From NCBI GenBank assembly GCA_964440915.1, contig CAYTTV010000004.1:1-64000 (forward strand): 64,000 nucleotides of DNA, read 5' to 3'. Shown here piece after piece: positions 1 through 7,501 of this stretch (position 1 is the stretch's first letter; the number at the start of each line of letters is the position of its first letter). Position numbers and translations under genes: made by a program. The DNA is from CAMPJM01 sp964440915. Its GTDB lineage: Bacteria; Bacteroidota; Bacteroidia; Cytophagales; Cyclobacteriaceae. The notes beneath the pieces are model-generated. The model was not told where the DNA came from, did no database searches, and saw only the letters and a program-made list of their open reading frames with translations.

Positions 1-175
1 ATGACCAGTGCCATCCTGCTAGCAATAGAAATAACCACAAGAGAAGCAATCTAGGGCCAGAAATAGGCAATTCGCAATTAGCAGTAGGCGAGAGGATTAC
101 TGCTGTCTGTCATTCTGTAAGAATTTATTGAAGTGGAAAAGGAAGAGTCAATAGACGGAACCAACTTCAGGTTTT

Positions 176-562
176 CTATCGCTTTGAAAACTTAAAAGCC
201 TTCTTATATCTCCCATAAGAATCGCTAACAATGAGTACATAATAGCCCATATGGAGTTTCTCAACTGATATCCTATAATTGTCGTGCTTTGTTTCTTGGG
301 CATCAACATCTACCTTATTCCCAATAATATCGTACAATTCAAAGTTTGCTTTGCTCAAGTTGGCATCGCTCAAATTGATATTGATAAACTCCGTGGCAGG
401 GTTGGGGTATATTTCGATACGACCATCCTCATCGTTGATGCTCAGCCTTACCTCTGCATTCCCTTGATCAAATACAGGTTTCTCGATTATTTTCTGACCG
501 TACAAGGTCCAGCCCATCGATAATAACGTTAAAAAAAATATAAGTGGTCGAATTGTTTTCAT
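176..562 (-). CDS. Short secreted protein with T9SS type A C-terminal sorting domain
   Basis: 128 aa. An N-terminal signal peptide (hydrophobic residues 7-20, cleavage probably after YGQ at about 23) leads almost directly into a C-terminal sorting domain. That domain is recognised by the YPNPATEFININL stretch at about 52-64 and a final lysine/arginine-rich strand ending KFSKR. Proteins with this domain are exported by Sec and then passed through the type IX secretion system to the cell surface. There is almost no cargo between signal and sorting domain, so this is either a very small surface protein or the remnant of a larger one. It stands alone, about 210 bp downstream of the nnrE/nnrD stop. 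Function beyond secretion is unknown. Confidence 0.8.
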   Translation of the reverse strand: MKTIRPLIFFLTLLSMGWTLYGQKIIEKPVFDQGNAEVRLSINDEDGRIEIYPNPATEFININLSDANLSKANFELYDIIGNKVDVDAQETKHDNYRISVEKLHMGYYVLIVSDSYGRYKKAFKFSKR

Positions 563-772
563 CCGAATATGTTTTAACTCAAGATCTTTTCTTTTCCTTC
601 CCTCTCAAAAATCAATCCAAACACAATAGGATCCATAAAATAATTATATCAGCTCCAGTTTGCGATCCATATAAAGCGTGTATCAAAGAATAATCCAAAG
701 AGAAAATCCAAAAATGAAAATATACAGCATCAACCTTTCACAAGAGGGTATTGTTTTTCCAAAGCTGTAAAG

Positions 773-2269
773 TTACGCTTTAATCTTCTTATAAGCTTCC
801 CCCATATGATCGATGAGATCGCTAGGCAACATGGCCTCTTCTCCCCATTTATCTGCGGCTATGTCCCCTGCCAGTCCGTGCAGATAAGCACCTAAAACCG
901 CTGCATTTATAGGGTCGTACCCTTGCCCTAGTAGCGAGGTCAGTATGCCTGTTAGCACGTCGCCGCTACCTCCAGTAGCCATCCCAGGATTTCCTGTGCT
1001 GTTAAAATACGCCTTCCCCTCAGGCGTACAAATCGTGGTATGCGCACCCTTAACGAGCACAATGCAGTGATGCTTTTGGGCAAACTCCTGCTGTATTTTC
1101 AAGCGTTCGAAACCGTTCATGGATTTCCCTGCCAGCCTTTCAAACTCCGTGGGATGTGGCGTCAAGATACTTCCTTGAGGAAGGTATTTTAACATTTTCT
1201 TGTCTTTACTCAGTATATTGAGCGCATCTGCATCCAGTACCATGGGCGATTTAACTTTCTTCAGCAAAGAAAGCAGCATTGCTTTGGCCACGTCTTCTGT
1301 ACCCAATCCGGGCCCAACGCCAATAGCATCGTAGGCCGCGACATTTTTTACATTAGAAATCTTCTTCTGCCGAGCATCTGTTTCTACCATGGCCTCGGGC
1401 ACGGCAGTTTGCAAAATACTGTACGCACAAGCGGGCACATGAACGGTAAGCAATCCTGTACCAGCCCTTAAACAAGCCTTGGCACAAAGGACTGCCGCAC
1501 CTACTTTCCCCCAGCTACCACTTACCAAAAGCACTTTCCCAAAGTTACCTTTGTGCGCAAATTTTTGCCTCCGCTTAACCATAGCCGCTACCATTGAATG
1601 ATCCACAAAATAATAGGGAGTTTTTACCTGATCGATAAAATGCTGGCTCAGTTCAATGTCTGTTATGACAAGTTCTCCTGTATAAACGGCATTTTCTGGC
1701 ATCATAAAAGCCAGCTTGGGCATTTGGAATGTAAGCGTGAAATCGGGTCGAATGATTGCTCCCGTAGAAGGCTGGTCTGAGAAAAGGCCAGAAGCAATAT
1801 CCACAGCAACTTTTATGACAGCACTATCATTGATGGCGTTAATCACTTCCACAAATATACCTTTTGGCTCTCTAGACAGTCCTGAGCCAAAAATGGCATC
1901 AATTACGATGGCCTGTTCATGAATACTAGGAATATCTCTGGAGTGTGTGATCAATTTTATGTCAACCAATGACCTTAGCCGTTCCAAGTTCATTTCAAAA
2001 TCGGCAGAACCTGAGTCTTTATTTTTGATCACATAAGGCGATACCTTATATCCTCTTCCTAAAAGCATTCTGGATATGGCCAACCCATCTCCACCATTAT
2101 TGCCCATCCCACAAAACACCCTAACAGGCAGATGCCTCTCAAACCTTCCTTCAAACCATTGGCAAAAAGCCTGAGAAGCCCTTTCCATTAGATCGATTGA
2201 AGCAATGGGTTCATGCTGGATGGTATAAGCATCAGCCTTTTTTATTTGGGGAGCGGTGAGGATTTTCAT
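773..2269 (-). CDS. nnrD: Bifunctional NAD(P)H-hydrate epimerase / ADP-dependent NAD(P)H-hydrate dehydratase
   Basis: About 498 aa from the ATG at 2269; a GTG two codons earlier is possible. The N-terminal YjeF_N (NnrE) half carries CGMGNNGGDGLAIS at about 53-66. The C-terminal ribokinase-like NnrD half carries GPGLG, the VLDADALN and LTPHPTEFERL motifs and the catalytic GMATGGSGDVLTGI segment near residue 430. The enzyme repairs hydrated NADH and NADPH: the epimerase interconverts the R and S forms and the dehydratase restores the cofactor. Full length for a bifunctional family member. It starts about 40 bp after the stop of the NnrS-like gene on the same strand, so it may be read from the nos operon, although its role is housekeeping. 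Confidence 0.93.
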   Translation of the reverse strand: MKILTAPQIKKADAYTIQHEPIASIDLMERASQAFCQWFEGRFERHLPVRVFCGMGNNGGDGLAISRMLLGRGYKVSPYVIKNKDSGSADFEMNLERLRSLVDIKLITHSRDIPSIHEQAIVIDAIFGSGLSREPKGIFVEVINAINDSAVIKVAVDIASGLFSDQPSTGAIIRPDFTLTFQMPKLAFMMPENAVYTGELVITDIELSQHFIDQVKTPYYFVDHSMVAAMVKRRQKFAHKGNFGKVLLVSGSWGKVGAAVLCAKACLRAGTGLLTVHVPACAYSILQTAVPEAMVETDARQKKISNVKNVAAYDAIGVGPGLGTEDVAKAMLLSLLKKVKSPMVLDADALNILSKDKKMLKYLPQGSILTPHPTEFERLAGKSMNGFERLKIQQEFAQKHHCIVLVKGAHTTICTPEGKAYFNSTGNPGMATGGSGDVLTGILTSLLGQGYDPINAAVLGAYLHGLAGDIAADKWGEEAMLPSDLIDHMGEAYKKIKA

Positions 2270-2309
2270 AGCCACAATTTATGCATTATCATGGTACATT
2301 CATCCCGAT

Positions 2310-3428
2310 TCATTGATGGTATTTATCAAAAGGTTTAAAATGATGTGCACCAACTTCTCCTTTTGATTGTTCTAAGGACTTCCTCCTCTCTCTCACAATC
2401 AACACCGCCATCAATACGAAATAGAGCAGGATTGCCACGCCATTCCACATACCGCTCCATTTGCGCCATACCTCCCAAGTCATGACATCGGCCACTACTC
2501 TTAGGACCAGCGAACCCTCGAGAAGAATGGCCGGGAGATAAAGTACTTTGTGGAAAGGTTTTATGGCCCAACCCAGCACGCCCGGAAGGATCATGGGGCC
2601 GTGGGCAAATATCATAGAGAAGACAAAACCCACAAAAAAGGTATGCAATACGGCATCGTAAATAAATCCATAGAGGTCGCCCATCAAGATGAGGACACCG
2701 CTTACGATCAACCAAACATAGCCAGTCAACAACAGAAGGGCAGAGAACTTATGTTGTCCAGTTTTCTTAACAGACTTAGTGGCCATGTCATAACGAAGGA
2801 GCCAAAGTCCTATCAGAATAAGCCCCACCCCTGCCATATAGCGGCCATTGCCATGAAAAGGAATAATGATGCCTAACATAAAAATGGCAAGGGCGGCAAT
2901 CAATAACTTTTTCTGGTATGGCTTTAAAGGTAAAAACTGCGTGAGCTCGAGCCTTTCGCCCGTAATGATCAGCAGTAAAAAAGCGATCCACCAAGGTGCT
3001 GCCAATGGATATGAATGCCAAACAAGCCACATTAAGTTGCCCGTGAACCAACAAATAGAACCTGCCAGCATCACGTTCATATAAAACATCTTGTAGCGGT
3101 TGAGAAAGTAGCCCATCATAATGATTTGACCCAAACTGCCCAAGGTCAAAGCGTAGAATGCCCAGATATTTTCATTCAAAATAAAAAAAACAAAGCTAAG
3201 TCCGCTTAAAAATGGCGTGAGCATAGCCCATCGATTTTTGATCACCACAGCCCGTTCCAGACTGATCAAGGTACCTAGAAAACTCCCCACCATCAAAGCC
3301 CCATGCTTGCCTGCCACTACTGTAAGCGGATAGGCCCACCCTATCCTGATCCATCCAGCCCATACGCCAGCAACCAGGGCAAGCAACACCAAGGGCATGA
3401 TAAAAGGCAAGAGCTTTCTATTCTGCAT
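2310..3428 (-). CDS. Polytopic membrane protein, NnrS-like, of the nos cluster
   Basis: 372 aa, about 11-12 predicted hydrophobic helices. Two histidine-bearing helices, KHGALMVGSFLGT at about 41-53 and LHTFFVGFVFSMIFAHGP at about 265-282, resemble the conserved haem/copper-associated histidine helices of NnrS-family proteins, which accompany denitrification genes and protect against nitric oxide. The start ATG lies 3 bp after the nosY stop, so translation is probably coupled. Operon position after nosDFY supports a role in N2O/NO metabolism. The NnrS assignment rests on topology, histidine placement and context rather than a certain family match. It could be a separate Bacteroidota nos-cluster membrane family. 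Confidence 0.62.
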   Translation of the reverse strand: MQNRKLLPFIMPLVLLALVAGVWAGWIRIGWAYPLTVVAGKHGALMVGSFLGTLISLERAVVIKNRWAMLTPFLSGLSFVFFILNENIWAFYALTLGSLGQIIMMGYFLNRYKMFYMNVMLAGSICWFTGNLMWLVWHSYPLAAPWWIAFLLLIITGERLELTQFLPLKPYQKKLLIAALAIFMLGIIIPFHGNGRYMAGVGLILIGLWLLRYDMATKSVKKTGQHKFSALLLLTGYVWLIVSGVLILMGDLYGFIYDAVLHTFFVGFVFSMIFAHGPMILPGVLGWAIKPFHKVLYLPAILLEGSLVLRVVADVMTWEVWRKWSGMWNGVAILLYFVLMAVLIVRERRKSLEQSKGEVGAHHFKPFDKYHQ

Positions 3429-3431
3429 AGA

Positions 3432-4220
3432 CTAAAAATCTTTCTTTCTTATTTTTAACATAAATCCTGACAAGGGAAGCAAAGTCCATAAAACCAAGGT
3501 CATAAGCGATAATGTTACACCCCAGTGTGTTCCAAAGAACTTATTGAAGACAGCTCCAGTGTAACCCATTAGGGCAGCACTCTCCAACTGAAGCAATACC
3601 ATGATCCTGGTCAAATCTATGGGGTTGAACATGGTAAAGAATATAGCTGCTTTTTCTAAAGGATAATCTTGAAAATAAGCCAAAGCGGCCAGCACCAAGC
3701 CGTCGTACACAATTGCAACAATAAGCCATAGTAATATGGCAAGCCCAAAGCCTTTGATCCTGTCCTCTTGCGAAGCGGCAATAAAAAACGATATCGCCAC
3801 AAAGATAAAGGTAAGAAAAGCGCCAGACACCAATAAAGTGATCAAAAGAGAAAGCTCTGCAACACTTCCTTGATAGATCAGGAAAGCAATGCCGATACCT
3901 AAAGTATAGCTTAGACTAAGAGAAATAGCGAGCCCTAAATATTGCCCCAAAAAAATCAGGGAACGCTTGAGAGGTTGCGCCAGCAAAAGGATGACAAACT
4001 CTCGCGAACTGTAATAAAACATCGTCGCAAATATGATACTCACTAGCGGTACAATCAGAATAATGATATTGAGCAGACTGCTTACTGCTCTGGTAAAATC
4101 TCCTGAAAAATAAAGCAGGGTACTAGCAGAAGCGAGAAAAAAAAGAAAGTACAACACGGCCCACCAGCTCCTGAGCGTGTCATAGAACGTATATTTGAAT
4201 ATTTTTAGCAAACTTTCCAT
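3432..4220 (-). CDS. nosY: NosY, ABC-2 type permease for nitrous oxide reductase maturation
   Basis: 262 aa from ATG 4220 (MESLLKIFKYTF); an upstream in-frame TTG at 4247 is less likely. Six hydrophobic segments, with a cytoplasmic amphipathic start typical of ABC-2 permeases (FKYTFYDTLRSWWAVLYFLFF). NosY forms the membrane part of the NosFY transporter that, with periplasmic NosD, delivers a sulfur species used to build the CuZ centre of NosZ. The order nosD-nosF-nosY with close spacing is the standard one, and it is followed 3 bp later by the NnrS-like gene. Confidence 0.88.
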   Translation of the reverse strand: MESLLKIFKYTFYDTLRSWWAVLYFLFFLASASTLLYFSGDFTRAVSSLLNIIILIVPLVSIIFATMFYYSSREFVILLLAQPLKRSLIFLGQYLGLAISLSLSYTLGIGIAFLIYQGSVAELSLLITLLVSGAFLTFIFVAISFFIAASQEDRIKGFGLAILLWLIVAIVYDGLVLAALAYFQDYPLEKAAIFFTMFNPIDLTRIMVLLQLESAALMGYTGAVFNKFFGTHWGVTLSLMTLVLWTLLPLSGFMLKIRKKDF

Positions 4221-4252
4221 AAATCTATATTTAAAGCGTCCCTTCAATTATT

Positions 4253-5008
4253 TCATCCACCATAGGCTACCATTTTATTGCCGTGGAGCATATCAAAAGC
4301 CTCTTTGTTGGTCAATCGTGCTATGGCTTTGTCCAAGGCTTCTTCTCCTTGCTCCTTTCGCAAATCATCTGGAGTGCCTTTAAAATAAATCTTCCCGTCC
4401 ATCAGAAAAATAATTTCGTCTGCCAACTCTTCAACGTCGTTGATAATATGGGTAGTGATGAGGACAGTTTTTCCCATGCTCCGCTCATGGCGAATTATAT
4501 CTTTCAGCTTTATGTGTGAAATAGGATCGAGCCCTACCGAAGGTTCGTCCAAGATCAAAACCTTGGGATCGAACATGAGCGTGAGGATAGCGTTCACTTT
4601 TTGCTTCATTCCTCCTGACAAATTCTTGAGCTTCTTATCTTGTGATGCTTCCAACTCGAAATAACGCAGTAAGTTATCAATGTCGACCGGTCTCTTTCGA
4701 ATGTTCCGAATCATGTTAAAAAGCTCTAAAACCTTTAAGTTTTCAGGGAAATTGGCAATTTGTGGCATATACCCTATATGATTTCTGTATTGCCCACTAT
4801 CGTTTACTTTTTGCCCATCCATCAGAATCTCGCCTTTATCAGGCTTTACAAGTCCCAATATACATTTCAACAAAGTAGTTTTTCCTGAACCATTCGGCCC
4901 CATAAAGGCATAAGTTTTCCCGCCATCAAGTTGCAAATCCACTCCTTTCAGCACTTCCAATTTGCCAAAAGATTTCTGTATGTTCCTTATCTCTATCATT
5001 CTTGCCAT
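4253..5008 (-). CDS. nosF: NosF, ABC transporter ATPase for NosZ maturation
   Basis: 251 aa. Walker A GPNGSGKTT at 37-45, ABC signature LSGGMKQ at 130-136, Walker B VLILDEPS at 150-157 and the H-loop histidine at 187 are all intact, so an active ATPase is expected. It powers NosY. The drawn start (5008) overlaps the end of nosD by 13 bp. A second ATG at 4999 would give the classic ATGA overlap with the nosD TGA stop, so translational coupling holds either way. The C-terminal extension after about residue 210 is usual for NosF. Confidence 0.93.
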   Translation of the reverse strand: MARMIEIRNIQKSFGKLEVLKGVDLQLDGGKTYAFMGPNGSGKTTLLKCILGLVKPDKGEILMDGQKVNDSGQYRNHIGYMPQIANFPENLKVLELFNMIRNIRKRPVDIDNLLRYFELEASQDKKLKNLSGGMKQKVNAILTLMFDPKVLILDEPSVGLDPISHIKLKDIIRHERSMGKTVLITTHIINDVEELADEIIFLMDGKIYFKGTPDDLRKEQGEEALDKAIARLTNKEAFDMLHGNKMVAYGG

Positions 5009-6249
5009 TGGTTAACTTTCATTAAAGGATTACTATCTACCAAACTAATGGGCGTCAAAGAAGGTGTGACTTTCTCTGCCAGTTCGAGCATATCAATGAA
5101 GAGACTCCTGATCAGCACGATGGCCGTAGGCACTTGCTCAAGCATAGAGGAAAACAGCCGAACCGGCCTGTGTGGCACATCACCAAAACCATCCCTGTCC
5201 AGGTCATAGCCGCTGTAGCTGCTCCAAAAATTCCCCTCTACTACGTGGCTTTCCATATTTCGAGAGCTGGTACTGATCTCAAAGGTATTGCCCATGAAAT
5301 TGTTCTCCTTTATCGTAAGCTGCTCGCAACTGCCCATGATTTTGGCTGCCCACCCATTCCTAGCAAAGTCATTACTGATCAACTCCAACCTATTGGATCC
5401 TTCTGCCAGCATGCCTATGGTATTCTTCTTGAATATGTTCTTTTCTATCTTGCTGTCCGTAATATCTTTCAGCAGCAAACCATACGCTGCAGGTCCTTGG
5501 TTGTCCTCAAAAACATTTCTTGTCATCTCAATCCGCTTGGAATACATAACCGCCACGCCTGCCCCATTTCTCACGAACTGATTGCCAATATATTGATTGT
5601 CATTGGAAAACATAAAGTGAAGGCCATAGCGCAAATTGCCCTCACTGTGGTTGCCCATAATCTGGCTGTTTTCTACAAATTCAAAATAAATTCCATCTCT
5701 ATGGCCGGAAACATCATTATTCTCCACCGTAGCTGCTTTGCAGTACCACAAATGGATAGCATTTCCGGAGGTGGTCTCCCTCACGGCTTCTCCCCGCACA
5801 AAATTGTTGCTCACCGTGCAGCTATCGGCGTTTTCAAGATAAATACCGAAAAAGGTGTCCAAAAGCTTGTTGTCGGAAATGATGCAATGCTTGCTTTTGA
5901 TGATTCGGATAGCTGCATTATCTTTTAGCATATTTGCCCCCACCCGTTGAAAAATGATGCCCTTAATCGTTACATGGTCCGCTTGTATTGTAAGGGTTTC
6001 ATATTGCCCTTGCCCGTCTATGGTAGCACCGTTTTTCCCTATTAAAGTGATGGATTTTTCTAGTATGAGTTGACCTTCTTTATAGACACCTCCGTCCAGT
6101 ATAATGGTATCGCCCTCTTGTGCCAAATCAATCGCCTCCTTGATGGACTTTACCTTGCCAGTCGGAGATACCCTTATCTCTTTAGCTTGTCCTAATTGTG
6201 CTAAAAGAACAAAGGCAACAATCAACCATATATTTTTATTGTGTTTCAT
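4996..6249 (-). CDS. nosD: NosD, periplasmic beta-helix protein for NosZ copper-centre assembly
   Basis: About 417 aa from ATG 6249, chosen because MKHNKNIWLIVAFVLLAQLG forms a clean Sec signal peptide ending in GQA. The reading frame stays open 32 codons further upstream, but that segment has no signal-like character. The body consists of repeated right-handed beta-helix turns (ENADSCTVSNNFV, FVENSQIMGNHS, FSNDNQYIGNQF and others), as in the NosD/CASH family. The C-terminus has a short hydrophobic stretch near VPTAIVLIRSLFIDML. NosD works with NosFY to supply sulfur for the CuZ cluster. It is separated from nosL by about 116 bp. Confidence 0.92.
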   Translation of the reverse strand: MKHNKNIWLIVAFVLLAQLGQAKEIRVSPTGKVKSIKEAIDLAQEGDTIILDGGVYKEGQLILEKSITLIGKNGATIDGQGQYETLTIQADHVTIKGIIFQRVGANMLKDNAAIRIIKSKHCIISDNKLLDTFFGIYLENADSCTVSNNFVRGEAVRETTSGNAIHLWYCKAATVENNDVSGHRDGIYFEFVENSQIMGNHSEGNLRYGLHFMFSNDNQYIGNQFVRNGAGVAVMYSKRIEMTRNVFEDNQGPAAYGLLLKDITDSKIEKNIFKKNTIGMLAEGSNRLELISNDFARNGWAAKIMGSCEQLTIKENNFMGNTFEISTSSRNMESHVVEGNFWSSYSGYDLDRDGFGDVPHRPVRLFSSMLEQVPTAIVLIRSLFIDMLELAEKVTPSLTPISLVDSNPLMKVNQWQE

Positions 6250-6365
6250 CATTAACCCTTTCCATATCAACTTACTACAGTCCAACATAAAGTTCATGAT
6301 TCCCATCTTGTTTAACAACAAGCCGGGGCAAAATAACCTGAGCATAGCTCAACTATCTTGTTCTT

Positions 6366-7388
6366 TTAATGCGCTACATGCCCGAGGGCTTTTACCTCTT
6401 CCCAAGTGAGGATTCTACCTTCTAAATCCTGAAGTACTTTGGCTGCCTCTGCTTCATCTGCATAAGCCGATAGATTCATGCCCATAGGACTGGGCAAACT
6501 TTTACTTTGTATAAATACGGCTGTTTCAGCATCAATAAATTTTTCAGGCGTGGGTAAGTTGGTGACCAATATATAAGCATAACTTTCATTCGCCCCTTCC
6601 ATGTATTGTGCCATACATTCTATAGCATCGAACTTATATGCTTTCCCCTTATCGGTAACCAATTGAGAACCGAACCGATTATCTGCGATGGTCATCTTGC
6701 AATGATGACAGGCATCGAATCCATATGATATGGTGGCCGGCTTTGGCTCACAGGCAGAGAAAAACAGGAGCAATCCCATTGCACTGGCCATATGCAGCTT
6801 TCTCGATGCCGTAGCACTGGATTGCTTGCCGATAAAGAAAATCGCTAATATGGCCAAGCCAAGCGCCAAGCCAAAGAAAATAGCTCCCCAATCAGGGTAT
6901 GAAGTGGCGGTGATGTTAAGAAGTTTTTTAATGCCTATGAATGGAGGAGAGTAACTCATGCCCTCCATTTTGATCGGCGCCTGTGGATCCAGGTTGTGCC
7001 CAAAGTCTTGCTGCCATAAATAAAAGTCGACCAACCCTACAGCACCGCAGATGATCATAAAAGAAACCCAAGCTATGGTGAGCTTCTTTCTATTAACGAA
7101 AGCCGCCACGAGGCCAAATGCAATAAAGGCTGCAACGAAGTAGGGCATAATATCCAATTCTTTAAAGGAGTCAGGATGTATGGCCCGCATGCCTACATAA
7201 TGGTTCAGAATATTGATATTCTGTAATGTAAATTCATCTGTGCCAGTAATCTTATCGGCCCAAATATACATGTCAAGCCCACCCGGATATTGGGGGGCGT
7301 CCAGCTTGATATGCCAAATGGGTACAAAGAGTATGGCCACAAGAAAGCCACAAGCAACTAACGAGAGAAGAATGGATGGCTTTTTCAT
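6366..7388 (-). CDS. nosL: Membrane-domain / NosL fusion protein (copper chaperone for NosZ)
   Basis: 340 aa with two parts. Residues 1-188 form an integral-membrane region with hydrophobic segments at about 6-25, 82-98, 104-124 and 168-187. Residues 214-340 are a NosL domain with DACHHCKM at 226-232, the Cu(I)-binding Cys/Met site, and a typical NosL tail (YKFDAIECM, LPSPMGMNLSAYA). Between them, GLLLFFSAC at 205-213 looks exactly like the lipobox of a free-standing NosL, preceded by a possible internal start (Met200 or Met204). In most bacteria NosL is an independent lipoprotein of about 150-180 aa. Here one uninterrupted frame joins it to the membrane part. NosL delivers copper to apo-NosZ, matching the position directly after nosZ. 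Confidence 0.87.
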   Translation of the reverse strand: MKKPSILLSLVACGFLVAILFVPIWHIKLDAPQYPGGLDMYIWADKITGTDEFTLQNINILNHYVGMRAIHPDSFKELDIMPYFVAAFIAFGLVAAFVNRKKLTIAWVSFMIICGAVGLVDFYLWQQDFGHNLDPQAPIKMEGMSYSPPFIGIKKLLNITATSYPDWGAIFFGLALGLAILAIFFIGKQSSATASRKLHMASAMGLLLFFSACEPKPATISYGFDACHHCKMTIADNRFGSQLVTDKGKAYKFDAIECMAQYMEGANESYAYILVTNLPTPEKFIDAETAVFIQSKSLPSPMGMNLSAYADEAEAAKVLQDLEGRILTWEEVKALGHVAH

Positions 7389-7468
7389 AATATTGATGTT
7401 TTGTTATCATGTGCGAGAACAATCTTTAATTGAAAGCTCTCTAAAGTTTTGAACTGGGCGATATAGTG

Positions 7469-7492
7469 AGGGAGAAGCTTTCACCTCTCCCT
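7469..7492 (-). other. Inverted repeat between nosZ and nosL
   Basis: AGGGAGA at 7469-7475 pairs with TCTCCCT at 7486-7492 around a 10-nt loop, just after the nosZ stop. There is no strong T run, so this is more likely a 3'-protecting or attenuating hairpin that raises nosZ transcript over the accessory genes than a full terminator. Confidence 0.5.
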
Positions 7493-7501
7493 GTCTATTT
7501 A

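Noticed and set aside
1..175. Possible start of a leftward gene with a hydrophobic beginning at the window edge
   Set aside because: Only a handful of codons are visible, the start would be TTG, and the adjoining text belongs to the dispersed repeat family.
5134..5928. 264-codon plus-strand open frame opposite nosD
   Set aside because: Entirely antisense to a well-supported beta-helix gene; no family resemblance.
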